DNA of 64,000 nucleotides from Gracilaria domingensis (lineage: Eukaryota; Rhodophyta; Florideophyceae; Gracilariales; Gracilariaceae): assembly GCA_022539475.1 (NCBI GenBank), contig VCMS01000041.1, positions 186,001 to 250,000 of the forward strand, written 5' to 3'. Within the stretch, counting starts at the first letter, position 1; every line of letters begins with the position of its first letter. The notes under the pieces are model-generated. The model was given only the letters and a program-made list of their open reading frames with translations, made no database searches and was not told the DNA's origin. Below, piece by piece: positions 9,851 through 20,860 of this stretch. The translations under genes and the position numbers were made by a program.

Positions 9851-11506
9851 TTGAAGGCCGAAAACTCTAGGAATGAGGTGTATTGTACAACCAACGAACA
9901 AGACAATTTACATTTTGTGGCCTGGTCATTTGAGGAATGGATCCTGGACTATGTGGGCTTCAGTATAGTACCAGGGGTTTTAATTGACTGCAAGGCAGTC
10001 GCCAATCGTCTCGGAATACCGCTGGTAACCATAAATGAGAGGGATAACCATGGCAATGTCACTACGTTCTTCATTGGATACCTTCTCAACGAGAAAACCG
10101 AGAGCTTCTGCTGGATCTTCACGAAGTTTAAGGACTGCATGTCCATTTCCCCGTCATGCTTCGTCCTTGACAAATGCAATGCTTGTTTTAATGCTCTCCG
10201 TATGATCTTTCCAACATCATATTTTCCTTACGATGATCGGAACTTAAACAAGAATCAGGCATCCAATGTACCTCGTTGGTGCTCAAAGATCCATAAGCCG
10301 GAATGGAATGACGCAATGCAAGCTGAATTATATGAATTGAGAGAAGCTCCCACCATTGAGGTGTTCAGGCCACGAAGCGGCCACTTCGACACAAAGTACT
10401 TCTCTAATTTCAATCAACCCACTCCAAAAAGGTATAAGGAGCTGTACCATGATTATTCCACAATGGTAATCCTATAGTACAACCTTGTATATCTCTCAAA
10501 GAGATTTCTACTCCAAGGAACGGGCTACACAGAGTCATCAAATTACGGTTACCAAAAGCTGATTCTCGGTCGCCGCATTCCTCTGTCAGAGATTCTTGTA
10601 GAGATCAACAGGATTACTGTCCGACAGGAAAAAGAGCGAAGAGCAAGAAACCATGCCGACCACACCGCAATCTCAAACAAACTTGCGACAGCTCAACTCC
10701 CTCTTCCACCCAAATACAGAGAGAACCTTGCCTCTCGGATCACGGCATTCGCCCTGAAGAAGTTTTTCGATACAAGCGTGAAATAGGCACCACTCTATAC
10801 TGTATCAAACGTTACCATTCCGCGATGTTGCGATACCGATTGGCGTATGTTTGAACTAGATCTCGAGGATCTGAACATCGACTCAGAGAAGCTCGTGGCC
10901 ATCCTCAGTATCACTCGAATCCCAACGCGATCCAATAAAATTGAGACACAACATATCGTTCTCTACACTGCTGTAAAGGGGCCCAAGACCCTAACAGTAT
11001 TCCGCACGTGCCCCCGTTTTTGCTCTGACGGGTTTCCTCGCTCCCACGTCACGCGAGTGGGACCGGTATACACTGAGTTATGCCAGCGCTGGTCGGATCT
11101 GCGGCAAGTTGTCGGTCACAGATTCCGGGTGGAGGATCTCTGGCACTCATATTGGTTCAGAGATCAGAAATCATGGACGAAAGAACACATCCAACATTCG
11201 CGAGCGGAGATGGGCTCCATTGGCAGCCAGGTTGCAGTGAAAATTGAAACGCTTCGCAGAAGAAGAGGATCACCATCAGATCCTCATCCAAGTAAAGTAC
11301 AGCAGCTTCTTGGTGGGAAATCGTTAGAAGAATTTTTCGACGATATAGTTAAGCAGCGTAAAAGCGACGTTCATAAATATACATCATGGACCGACCACCG
11401 TGCACTTATCGACCAAATGTACCGTGTGGCGGATGAGAATGATGGCGAAGCGCTAAGAGGTCTCAAAATATACCTCGAGAACGGTTTGGCGCTTCTCAAC
11501 GTCTGA
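9851..11506 (+). pseudogene. MULE transposase core with SWIM-like finger
   Basis: One frame, interrupted only by TAG at 10475 and 10784. It carries the MULE/DDE core: first Asp in VLIDCKAVANR (9986-9988), the strand ERDNHGNVTTFFIGYL, and second Asp in CFVLDKCNACF (10169-10171). The presumed catalytic Glu lies downstream and was not fixed. Near 11005-11055 the sequence TCPRFCSDGFPRSHV resembles a SWIM zinc finger (CxC...CxH) whose third Cys has become Arg. The final 180 residues are charged and helical. The family moves DNA by cut-and-paste in the nucleus; this copy is inactive. Confidence 0.75.
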
Positions 11507-11548
11507 GAGATACCGACTACAGACGATAGAAAACATATTTATCCTTCA

Positions 11549-11770
11549 ATGCGCGCTAATTGGAATGTGATTCAAGGATCCTTGCCAAATAGTCTCGAGA
11601 ATCCTGCAGTTTTTAACAACCTAAACAAAGTAAAATCAAAGCAGCGTCGCAGAAAGAAGTCTAATCTAGAGAACGGGTCTAGGAAAAAGAATAAGAAAGC
11701 CAATGACGCGAATGGTGAAAGTCACGTTGCTTGCCGTGCGCAGAACTATAACGCGGAAGATCCACTCTAA
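11549..11770 (+). pseudogene. Basic tail ORF of the MULE
   Basis: A 73-codon open frame 42 bases after the core ends, starting at an ATG. It is rich in Lys/Arg/Asn (KQRRRKKSNLEN, SRKKNKKAND), as expected for a nuclear localisation or DNA-binding tail. It may be a separate small protein or the displaced C-terminus of the transposase. No domain is recognised. Confidence 0.4.
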
Positions 11771-12204
11771 ATGGTAAAAAGCATGAGACCGGCTCTGCAT
11801 AGGGCCATAGCGCTGCGGTTTTACGCGCTTTACCTCGCGCTGTTAGTATCGTCGATCATCCTGATTGACAAAACACCGGAATGCATTGAAGTGGTCGCGT
11901 TGACAGCAGAAATAGACATCTAAAGGCGAGAATAGAAACGGCGGGCTACGCGTTTTGAATTGAGATACTAAGCGCTTCCTTTCGCTTCGGACGTCTGACT
12001 TACGCTGACGTAGTGAGCTAATGTAGTATAGGCAAAGTTCAGGGGATGTTTTCGGGAGGATCCTACTAGTAATGTGCTTGTTTTGTAAGGATCGCTTACT
12101 TGTCGAAGCGCTATTGGCAAACCCGTATACATGACTAACTAATTAGTCATCCTCAATAGATGATAGTCACCCCCGTTTTGTTCAAGTTAGTCATCATTAG
12201 TCAT
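11771..12204. other. Intergenic; short TTAGTCAT repeats at right end
   Basis: No gene. At about 12131-12206 the octamer TTAGTCAT or its complement ATGACTAA occurs several times, including an inverted pair with 8-bp arms and a 4-base spacer. It adjoins the 3' end of the hAT gene and may be part of that element's terminal region. Confidence 0.45.
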
Positions 12205-15200
12205 GCTCATTGCATATGCTCTTCACATACCTTTGAGGCGATTTGAGCGCAATCCGTTTGAACGACTCTCCCTTTGGGTGCAATAAACCATGCTGAATGT
12301 CTCGTCCACGTAGTTCAGTTCGAACATATTCCCTGATAACTTGACACATCTCCATGGTTTCCGAAAGCAACGATTGGCACTAAGTGCGTTCCGCACGGCC
12401 TAAGCTGCTGAATAATCGCTCCGCAGCAGCCGAGGAAGCTTGGAATCCCAGAAATGCACGCACAACTGTGTTAAAAGGCACAGGACTAACAAGACCGGGT
12501 GACGCACGAGCTCGCTTCCAATACATAAGAGCCTCGTTTGGTTCTTTCCGTCCTTGATTTTTCAGCGCTTGTTGCATATCCTTGTGAATAAGCCCGAGCA
12601 GAGTCTCCAAGAAGCTTATCGAAAGCGTTTAAGAACTGTCCAGAGACACCACTTTGCGAGCAAGCGCTCCATACAGTAAAGAAAAGTACGCCTCTCGAGT
12701 ATTTCTCTCATCTCCCAAAACGTTAAACTCACATTCATTGACATCGACCAAAGCGGCTAAATGAAAAATGTGGGGCAAAACCCCGCATAGGAAGAAGACA
12801 CAAAAGGCGTTCTGGATCTTCCCTCGAAGAGGTAAGCACAGCAAATAAAGCGCGCTCAGTAATGGTGCAACGAGTCGAGTGTAAGCCGAGACCAAACCGT
12901 CACGACGGACGTAAGGAGCTTCAGAGAGTCGGCTTAGAAGTCGGGGGTGTTGTGTAGACAACGGGGATGCCGGGCGTGAGATGTTACGAGACAGACACAC
13001 ACACAGTGATGTGGCACTGGCTGCGACGAGCGGGGCGAGTTACCAGATGAACAAGACGGGTCAGAAAGAAACACCGGCACACGGGTTGTGTGTACTTGTT
13101 GAGCAGTGACACAGAGAAAAAAACAAGTAAAACAATACACAGAGCAGTAGCGAAAAGCTTCAAAAGGTTGATGACTAGTCCCACATCAGAGATTGACTCT
13201 CCGCAAAAAGGCTATTACGTACCAGAGGTTCCTGAGTCAGAGCCTACCCTTGCTTGGTGCTTTATTTTGCCCAGTGTAGGTTGAGCTCACCTACTTGAGT
13301 AGGGTGGCCGACAACGCTGTCAGGGTTAAAATTAGTAGAATATTTTAAATATCTAAAGCGTTAGAAATAATACTAGTTCTCCCTATGAATGGGCTTGGCA
13401 AGCACTACTCGTATGTGAAGAATCCAGCAAAGCTGTGTACACGACCGTGACCAATTCCCATTGTGACCATCCCGAAGTAATTGGCTAATCTACGTACAAC
13501 TGATAAAGAGCTATATCTCACCCTCGTACCGGAGGGACTAGTATGAATCGCATAAGCGACAAAGTTTCGAAGAACGCGTTGCTCTACAAAAAAGCAGAAC
13601 CCGACGATACTTGGAAAGCTCACTTTCCTGTAAAGCTATAGCAGAAGACTGTTTATTCTGCACAACGCCCCAAAAAACAGTAGCAGACGGCACGGGTTCC
13701 CATAAAGTTCCCAATCGAGCAACAAGAGAAGCACAAAGTCTATGAAAAAGTTGTTTTTCGACTGGCTTAATGAGACGAATATTTCGCGCCCTCTCTCTTG
13801 CGAGATTGTAGCGGCAGTGCCCACGACAAAAGCGCGAGATGTTGTTTCCAGATGTAGAAATAAATTCAATGGTGAACTGTCTGCATTATCGTGGAAAAGT
13901 TGAGGGCTTGGTTGCAAAGACCCTGACATAATCTGCGATGTTTCATACTGCTCGTGTATTACACGAGGTGCGCGAGACATTGTAACATTCTGATCAGCCT
14001 CCAATTGACGTAGGACTCTCCCAACCTCCCCGAGTACAGCAATGATCTCCACCAAAATGTTGGTGTTCTCAATAGAAAGGTGTGGTAAGTCTTTAGATGA
14101 AATAGATAGCTCTTCCGCATCCTCTCGTATGTTTTTCATCCGTGCCAAATACGTGGACATGGCAGCTAGTTTGGAATGCCACCTTGTACTCATATCATGC
14201 CTCAGGCGCTGAATGCGATCTGCCGTTATAAATTCATCCATCTGTTTCTGGCATTTAGCCATGCTGGCCTTAGGGTGATAATTAAAATATGACGTTACTT
14301 TGTTCACATGTTCCATAAAACATTGCCACCGAGTGTTTTCCAAGAATACATCATTAACTACTAACGCAAGTGTGTGGACAGTACACCTTACACCTCCCAT
14401 GTTATTTGTAAACATATCAACTGCTTTCGCAGTTGCAGCCTCATTATCGGTTGTCACAGTAGAGATACAAATATAATCAGAGCCTACAACTAAGTTTGTT
14501 GAGGCGATTTCATGCAAAACATTGCAAAGCTGTTGCGCATTTTTTGGTAGGTTTCTCATATTCAACGTCGTGACTGGCAAAAAGCAAAGCTTTGACGATT
14601 CGTCAACATATTGCCAAGAACACCCATGATGGGAGCTTCCAGAGAAGCGCTCCATCTATCGAAAGTCAAAGTCCCTGTCTTTGCTTTCTCAACTCGAACT
14701 CGCAAAAAAGAACCTATTGCTCTGTACGTAGGAAATAAAGTCCGATTCGACAATTGCTTGCTAGAAAAGTGAAAACGATCGCCCATTAGATCAACTAGTT
14801 CTTGTTGCACTGGACTACCGAGAGTAGAAAGAGAAACCTCTATGGCGCAAGCAAATAAAACCAACGCAACACTCTGAACTGTCTTCGGTGGTAAATTCCT
14901 AGCTTGCAGAACCTCGGGAGAGCGAGAAGTAAATGACGAAAATGTAGATGAGCTAGCGATATTTATGTTTTTCTCTTTGACCCTTTGCAGAAGATGTTTG
15001 ATAGAAAATTCTGATTTGTTAGTCTGTATCGCTTGTTGCACTTTTTTGTAGACAAATTGATGATGCGATTTGTATTACAGCAAGATATTACTGTTGGAGT
15101 AAGATTTGTTAATTTGGCGGATGCCTCCACAAATTTGACACTAAAACGCAGAACTTTGTCAATCTGTGATACTTGTGGCGCACAATGAGCTTCATAACGA

Positions 15201-15450
15201 ATATTTCGTGCTGGGTCCATGACTTTTTCCTGGTTTCCTTCGCTTCAGTTGTTGCTGAGCTTGCTTTTTAATGATTGCAGCAGGAAAAAGTGGCGCTTTT
15301 GATGATGTTGGCTGTAAAGAGTTAACCATGTTTGCCACAAACGAGCGAGAAGACCCAGACAACTCAACGTGATTGCGTTTTCTGTTGAGAACTCATCATG
15401 CCTCTTGGGAGTAGAATTGTAACCGGACGGTTGTCCGGTCGCCATTTTCC
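12205..15450 (-). pseudogene. hAT transposase, near full length but broken (copy 1)
   Basis: On the minus strand a BED-type finger appears at about 15150-15060 (CQICGG, then NSNILL-stop-YKSHHQFVYKKV), followed by the hAT core: FDRWSASLEAPIMGV (about 14670), TTDNEAATAKAV (about 14450), the conserved CTVHTLALVVND (14385-14350) and the R-W block STRWHSKLAAM (about 14175). The C-terminal dimerisation region is at 12540-12380 (FLGFQASSAAAERLFSS), and it continues past a TAG to about 12205 (CQSLLSETMEMCQVIREYV). Frameshifts lie near 14600 and between 13630 and 12610, where about 1 kb is unreadable. Family action is cut-and-paste transposition with 8-bp target duplications; those were not found. Confidence 0.8.
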
Positions 15451-15553
15451 AGCAATGTGAAGCCTCCGAAAGGCCGTTAATTACCAACAGAACCAGAAAT
15501 TCATCGCATTCTGCACGGTACACCTTGGTATGTCTCTCAAGCAAAATTGCGGC

Positions 15554-15590
15554 CGGATACTCAGTGCACAATATCTGCACTGAGTATCCG
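15554..15590. repeat. Perfect 15-bp inverted repeat with 7-base loop
   Basis: CGGATACTCAGTGCA (15554-15568) is followed by CAATATC and by its exact reverse complement (15576-15590). It sits between two divergent hAT relics. As RNA or single-stranded DNA it would form a strong hairpin. Its role is unknown. Confidence 0.9.
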
Positions 15591-15793
15591 TTTATGTTTG
15601 ATCATCGCCACAATCTCGTCAGTGACTGATCGAAGCCGTTCATTTCCAAACATTGGCAAACCGACTCAGACCGTATCCACATCTGTGCGCTAACAGTTTC
15701 GGATCCTTAAAACCTTGATTTAACGATCATTAACGATCATCACGCCGGATACATTTCGGTTATTTCAATGAACCCGTTGTAAAATAATCCAAA

Positions 15794-17983
15794 TGGATTC
15801 TACCCGTAAATCAAAGCCAGCTTCCTCCAAATCTGAAATCGAGAGCTTCGCACCGTTATTAACCATTCAACCCAAAGACGACGCAATCTAAATTGTGCGA
15901 CGAATCTTGAATGGCGAACAGACCAAATACGAACTGGTGCAATGGAAACCCATGCGGTCGGTTCGTCGCATGCGGTCAAATCATTATTCTTAGTACTTGG
16001 TTCTTTGTCATTTAAATACACGAAAGGACGCAGGATGGCTGCTCTGTTGGTTCATCCCGGACGGGCACTGTTACTTATCTGCTGGACTTACAAGGTTTGA
16101 TCCAAATCAGGGAAAGAGTGTTTTGAATAACCATTCTAAGCTACATTGCTCATTTAGCAAAACGCTTTTTGGTTGTGTCATAAAAGTGAGCAACACTCAA
16201 AAGCGAAATATCATTAACGCCGCGGCTTTGGCAGTCGCAGCAGGCACTTTGCTCATTTTGTTTGCGTATTAAAAGCTAGAAATAATGAAGTTTGCAGTAG
16301 CACTGATTAACGCTGGTCCATCTCTTCCGATGTCTGCACCGCTAGACGTATCATATTTCTCACCATCCAATACCGCAGTGCGGAATGCTATAAAACGAAT
16401 CGCTTCAACCAAACGTGAATCATTTCGTGTGTACAAACGTGAGTCATTTTGTGTTCACAAACGTGAGTCATTTCGTGTTCATGAACTGGATGGAATAATG
16501 GCTTTGGGAGGTGGCGTGTCCTGCGATGGACTTAAGAATGAGGACACTAGTACAAATTACTACGATTTAACCGCTCATTATTTTAGTCTGGGCACGCCCG
16601 ACTTTGACAAAACAGAGAAAATGCAGGCTGAAGAAGCAAAGCATATTTTTAATTGAATACAAAGGAGAAGAATTCGCGCATGCTCTTCGTTCAGCATTCA
16701 ACATTGCCTTGCTTGCGCGCGTTGGATGCGATCTCGATACGTTCATGAAAAATTTTATTTTCGTCACCGATTTAGCCTCCAATATGCTATGCATAGTCAC
16801 TGCCTTTTTCAGCTCACAGAAGGTCTCTCTTACCAAGAAATGGACGTGATGCATTTGTCACCAGCTGAATACATTGATGAAGCACGTTATGGAAGTCGAA
16901 GCACGCCAGTAATCTATTATTGCTCTGGATTTGGTGAGTGTGAAGGCTATAGTTCTTATTTTCAAACAGGGGAACTGGAATCTCGCCTTACCGGAGGGCT
17001 ACGCATTGATTCAAGAAATTGTAACGCGATTTGCAACTACATTAATGATGTTGTAGCGGTTTTCAAAGTCGTCCAAGAATGTTATGACAATTATAGCGTG
17101 AAAGGAATCGAATGCTGCCAGAAAGGCGGCCGAAAAGCTTTTGACCGAGGCGAATAGAAATGAGGACATCTCGTATCTTGCTTTAGAAGCCATATCTTTC
17201 GCGTTTGCTCTAATAGATCATGTTTAACAGAAGTTAGAGCAAGATTCACAGCCAACTATGCATCTCATTCTCCCGATGCTTAAATGTCTAGAATATTAGA
17301 TGAATGAGTTAAGCCGAGCCGTTGCAAAAGGTTGCGCACTCGTCGTGCCGCATTCTTTATCACAACACTTGGCCCAATCAGTGCTTCAGCACTTGTAATA
17401 TATTGAGATTCACGGCATGTGAATCGCCGGGTGTCTGTTACATCCGCGTATGAGGCAGCTTGGATTTAAAACGGACAGCAGGACGAAACAAGACTACTTG
17501 TCGAAGGGAGGCGTTTTGATTAAGAGAATGTTGAAGAACATTAAGCAAAAGGAGACCCCACCACAGCAACACCCATTTGTAGCAAGAATCGCATCTGCTG
17601 ATCTTGGAAACGATGCGTTCTGTTTGTCGGACATGTTTGATGTGGCTGTGGGTTTCACAAATCAAACTGATTCGTTTGACAAATATATGAACAGAGAGTC
17701 TTCTGTTAATGTCTTAAAGAAACTGCGCCCAGCTGAGGAGAAGGGTCATTCGGAGCAGTTAATTTAGTTCTGGCTGACGCAGGAACAGTTGCTTCCAGAT
17801 CTGTTCAGGGTAGCGTTAAGACTTTATGCCACTCCGGTCTCTTCATGTTCTGGCGAAAGGCACTTTAGTGCAGTTAATAGAATTCTTACTGCAGAGAGGT
17901 CAAAACTGAAGAGTGATGTAGTTGAAGACATTCTCTATATTAGATCCGGTTTGACTGCGGAAACGTATGAATTGGAGGTTTAA
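15794..17983 (+). pseudogene. hAT-like transposase (copy 2), decayed
   Basis: The plus strand opens with ATG at 15794 (MDSTRKSKPASSKSEIESF). A His-rich remnant of a BED finger (VLNNHSKLHC) lies near 16120, then NIINAAALAVAAGTL and the core block GGGVSCDGL...YYDLTAHYFS (16510-16590). A further core strand, NFIFVTDLASNML (about 16750), is in another frame. The C-terminal dimerisation domain is well preserved at 17789-17983 (LYATPVSSCSGERHFSAVN, then ERSKLKSDVVEDILYIRSG), separated from the preceding open frame (17450) only by an in-frame TAG at 17765. The N-terminus has TAA and TAG stops. It belongs to a different hAT subgroup from copy 1. Confidence 0.75.
16411..16482 (+). repeat. Three 24-bp coding tandem repeats
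   Basis: Units at 16411, 16435 and 16459 encode KRESFRVY, KRESFCVH and KRESFRVH inside hAT copy 2. The insertion lies just before the GGGVSCDG block and keeps the frame. Confidence 0.9.
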
Positions 17984-18560
17984 GAGCTCTATGCTTCCCT
18001 TGATATTAACCTTGCGATTAAATTCATAACTTCTTGAGATCTCATATGTTCGTTTCCTTTGCCTTTCTTTACCGTATCATTTTGCTTTTTATTCGTTACA
18101 TGAACATGTTACGATAGATGATACTGAGGACTTATGTAACATTCAGAATGTTAGTGCAGTGAGCAACATGTTGAAGGTAACACGTCTACAAGGCAAAGTG
18201 CATGGCGAATTGATAGCAAGTTATTGTACAGAAAACTGGCTTTTGATCAAGCGAACAGAACCAGAGATGTTGCCTCATCTTAAATCGAGATAAATACCAG
18301 TCATAGACTTGTTAACTGAACTGGAGCCTTACGAGCAAGAGCTAAACAAAAGAAATGGGTCTGAAAGAACAGCAATCCTCAACGCAATCTACAAGGAGAA
18401 GGTAGTTCACTTCTTTCTTCTTTATAGCCTACGAACAAAACCTACGTCTAGCTAAACTCTACAAGAGAAGAATCGGTAATGGCCGTGTCGCACACCATAC
18501 CATGGCTGCAAAGCCACATGATTGAGCAGCGTTATCTCTTAGCGGTGAGATGAGGCTGAG
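17984..18560. other. Intergenic, nothing recognised
   Basis: No open frame, repeat or terminal structure was recognised between the hAT relic and the GC-rich ARID block. Confidence 0.5.
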
Positions 18561-18839
18561 CACCTACTGTTCCTCCGAGTGCGCATGGCAGGCGCAGTTG
18601 TAGGCCACCTGCGACGGGGCCCTGTAACTAGCACAGCGATGGACGACAGGCTGTCATTGTCGTCGGCAGCTTTTGTTGTGGGGCTTGAACCGACCCATCC
18701 CGTCTGCGCTTGTTGCTGCTCCTGCCGTTGCGGGGATTGTAGCAGCGGCGGCGCGCTTCTTGGTGCTGTGGCACTTGGTTCTCGGGCTGTACACTGGCAT
18801 TTGTTGCTGGCGGCGGCGGGCACCGAGCACGGGGTGAGG

Positions 18840-19763
18840 AAATTGGGGCTCAGACAGAATTCTTGTACCGCATTCTCACGCGAAAGACCGAGTCGTTGCA
18901 CGACGACTGCAGCCAGAGCGCCTCGGCCACCTCCTTCCACTGCTTGTTGGCAATGACGTCGTCAAAGCCGTTATGCGCACGTGCGCTTGGTGACTTCGTG
19001 TTACAGCACCCACAAGTCCAGACCCTTGAAGCCTAGCGTGGGCAGGCGCTGAATGCACTGCCCAATTGAGTGGCGGAAGGCGATTAGTTGCTCGTAAAAG
19101 TTTTCGCGCTCAATGAACGCCTTGTGAGACAGGTACGACGGCAGGTGCGGCGCGCCTGGCGCGAGCACCGCTCCGGGCGGGTGCGGCGGCTCGTGTCGCG
19201 GCACGAAGCGCGCGGCGTACGGGAGCGGCAACGAAGACGCCATGGACACGAAGGGCGTGGCGGCCGGCGGTGGCGCTGACAGCAGCTACGGCGACAGTGA
19301 CAGCGTCCCGACGGCGCTCGCGGCCCACGCCCGCGTCGGGCGACTGCGCGTTGAGCGACGCCTGCACCAGCTGTCGTCCGAACGAGCCCACGATGAACTC
19401 TCGTCCACCGTCTTGGCGCTGTCGATGCGGGACGGGTGCGCGTCGCCCTTCTCTTTGTCAGAGCTGCTGTCCGCCACGCAAACGGATGTGTTTTCTCAAC
19501 TACCGAGAATCGTCCGAACTGGAAAGACGCGACGAACACGACGAGGACAAGCTGGTCGGCAGGTCCTTCGACGAGTTCATGCACGAGAAGTTAACGGCGG
19601 ACGACAGTGAGTTGCGTTTGGTGTCGAGGCCGGCGTACCGTGCCAATTGATGCTCGTTTAGGTCCAACACATGCACACTCGAACTGCTTAAAAATACAAT
19701 TCTAACTGTTTCTACAATTTTCCGTTTTCTTTTTTTTGTTATCTGCGTGTTAAGCAAAAGCAA
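18840..19763 (-). pseudogene. ARID/BRIGHT-domain protein gene, broken
   Basis: The minus strand of this GC-rich block encodes an ARID DNA-binding domain, a helix-turn-helix fold of chromatin regulators. Helices can be followed as FYEQLIAFRHSIGQCIQR (about 19105-19050), LPTLGFKGLDLWVL (19045-19005), a TAA stop, HEVTKR, then after a frameshift GFDDVIANKQWKEVAEAL (about 18970-18915) and CNDSVFRVRMRYKNSV to a TGA near 18850. The Pro/Ala-rich segment upstream (19249-19110) and Ser/acidic stretches (19763-19286) may be its N-terminus in shifted frames. Codon use is GC-rich, like the zinc-finger gene at 32 kb and unlike the neighbouring transposons, so this is probably a dead host gene or a fragment of one. 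Confidence 0.65.
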
Positions 19764-20472
19764 AAAGAAACTGTCCGTCCGATGTACAATGTTGTATTTC
19801 TAATTCTGCACGTCTCCGGCTACATGGATACTAATAATTGTATGTCCGCAGATATTGCCCGTCCAGTTCTATCCCTACTTGGGAGTAGTACTTATATTTG
19901 GGGGCTTTGTATTGCATGTGGAAGAGGTTTTCTTGATGTACACGTAATATGAACTAAATGACTATATTGAGCTTTATCTATAAGTTAGTTAGTTTTGCTG
20001 GTTTTATGGAGGCAGGTAGTCAGTCATAGTGACGGAGGTGGCTATTGGGCGGATTCTTACGGAAATAGCTGACGAGGATCACCCCCTAAGCGGGCGAGGA
20101 TTCGACGGCGTTGTGGCACTTGCCTCACACTGTGTAGATTCTCCCTAGGCCGACTGAAGGAATGTAGATCAGTTTGGCAGTTTGAAATCTCAACAGGGTT
20201 TCACATCACCAGACTGCCAACATGCTTTGACATCACGATGTCAACCGTGCACGCGTGTGTGCGTCACCATGCGCAATGCATGATAAAAAATATTTCTCGT
20301 TCCTTGAAAGACCATTATGTTGATTGAGTGACTACTCTATCGGAACGATTAGTCAATATGCTATGTTTCTATTATTTTTAGAATTTTGTGGCTACACGAT
20401 GTGCCATTTTTGTGACCAGTTTGCTACTGATTCTACTATTTTGGTAGTAACAAATACACCTCTGCTAATAAT
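19764..20472. other. Intergenic flank of the Harbinger element
   Basis: AT-rich, no supported gene. A loose inverted repeat (TTGGCAGT ... ACTGCCAA) lies at about 20173-20220. The host sequence continues at 29380 if the inserted element is removed. Confidence 0.5.
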
Positions 20473-20475
20473 TGA
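20473..20475. repeat. Target-site duplication (TGA), left copy
   Basis: TGA precedes the left terminal repeat and is repeated after the right one at 29377-29379. Confidence 0.7.
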
Positions 20476-20510
20476 GGCGGTGTCTAAACAGGCGTTCACG
20501 TCCACGTGAA
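20476..20510 (+). repeat. Left terminal inverted repeat with subterminal palindrome
   Basis: Bases 20476-20501 are the exact reverse complement of 29351-29376. The inner edge contains TTCACGT-CC-ACGTGAA (20495-20510), an inverted pair that may be a binding site for the element's Myb/SAP protein. Confidence 0.9.
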
Positions 20511-20860
20511 CGGCCATTCATTGGCAGGAAGTAGGTGGGTCATAAACGCTCGTTAACGCCCCGAAGCTTTTGTTCAAAACCCCACAACCTGTAAGGAGAC
20601 CCCATTGGCAAACCAAAACGTAGCACTTGTTGCCGTTACTTCCAATCATTCGAATTGAAATTCATAGACTCCCTACCGGACCAAAGTGCCAGATACAATG
20701 CATCCTGTGCATTGTAGGGCAAGTTGCACACACATCTCCGAGTTCCCAGGGTGCAGAAGCAGCTTTCATTATAGGCTTTTTATACTCTCCTTTTTCACAG
20801 AGTTGCGTTCCCCGAACCGCGCTGTTCCCAACGCAGCTTTTTCTTCCCCGTGTCAACGAT

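Larger units (their letters stand above)
7102..11770 (+). mobile_element. Mutator-like element (MULE) with Ulp1 protease domain
   Basis: One plus-strand unit in which the recognisable parts come in the order Ulp1-type cysteine protease, acidic linker with SUMO-interacting-type motif, spliceosomal intron, short tandem repeat, FAR1/WRKY-GCM1-like domain, MULE transposase core, SWIM-like finger and basic tail. Most of it lies in only two frames joined by one frameshift near 9830, interrupted mainly by isolated TAG stops (7561, 8596, 9354, 10475, 10784). Terminal inverted repeats were not located by eye. Confidence 0.75.

Noticed and set aside
20324-20509. 61-codon ORF at the left edge of the Harbinger element
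   Set aside because: It runs across the terminal inverted repeat boundary and has no motif, so it is a chance frame made by the insertion.
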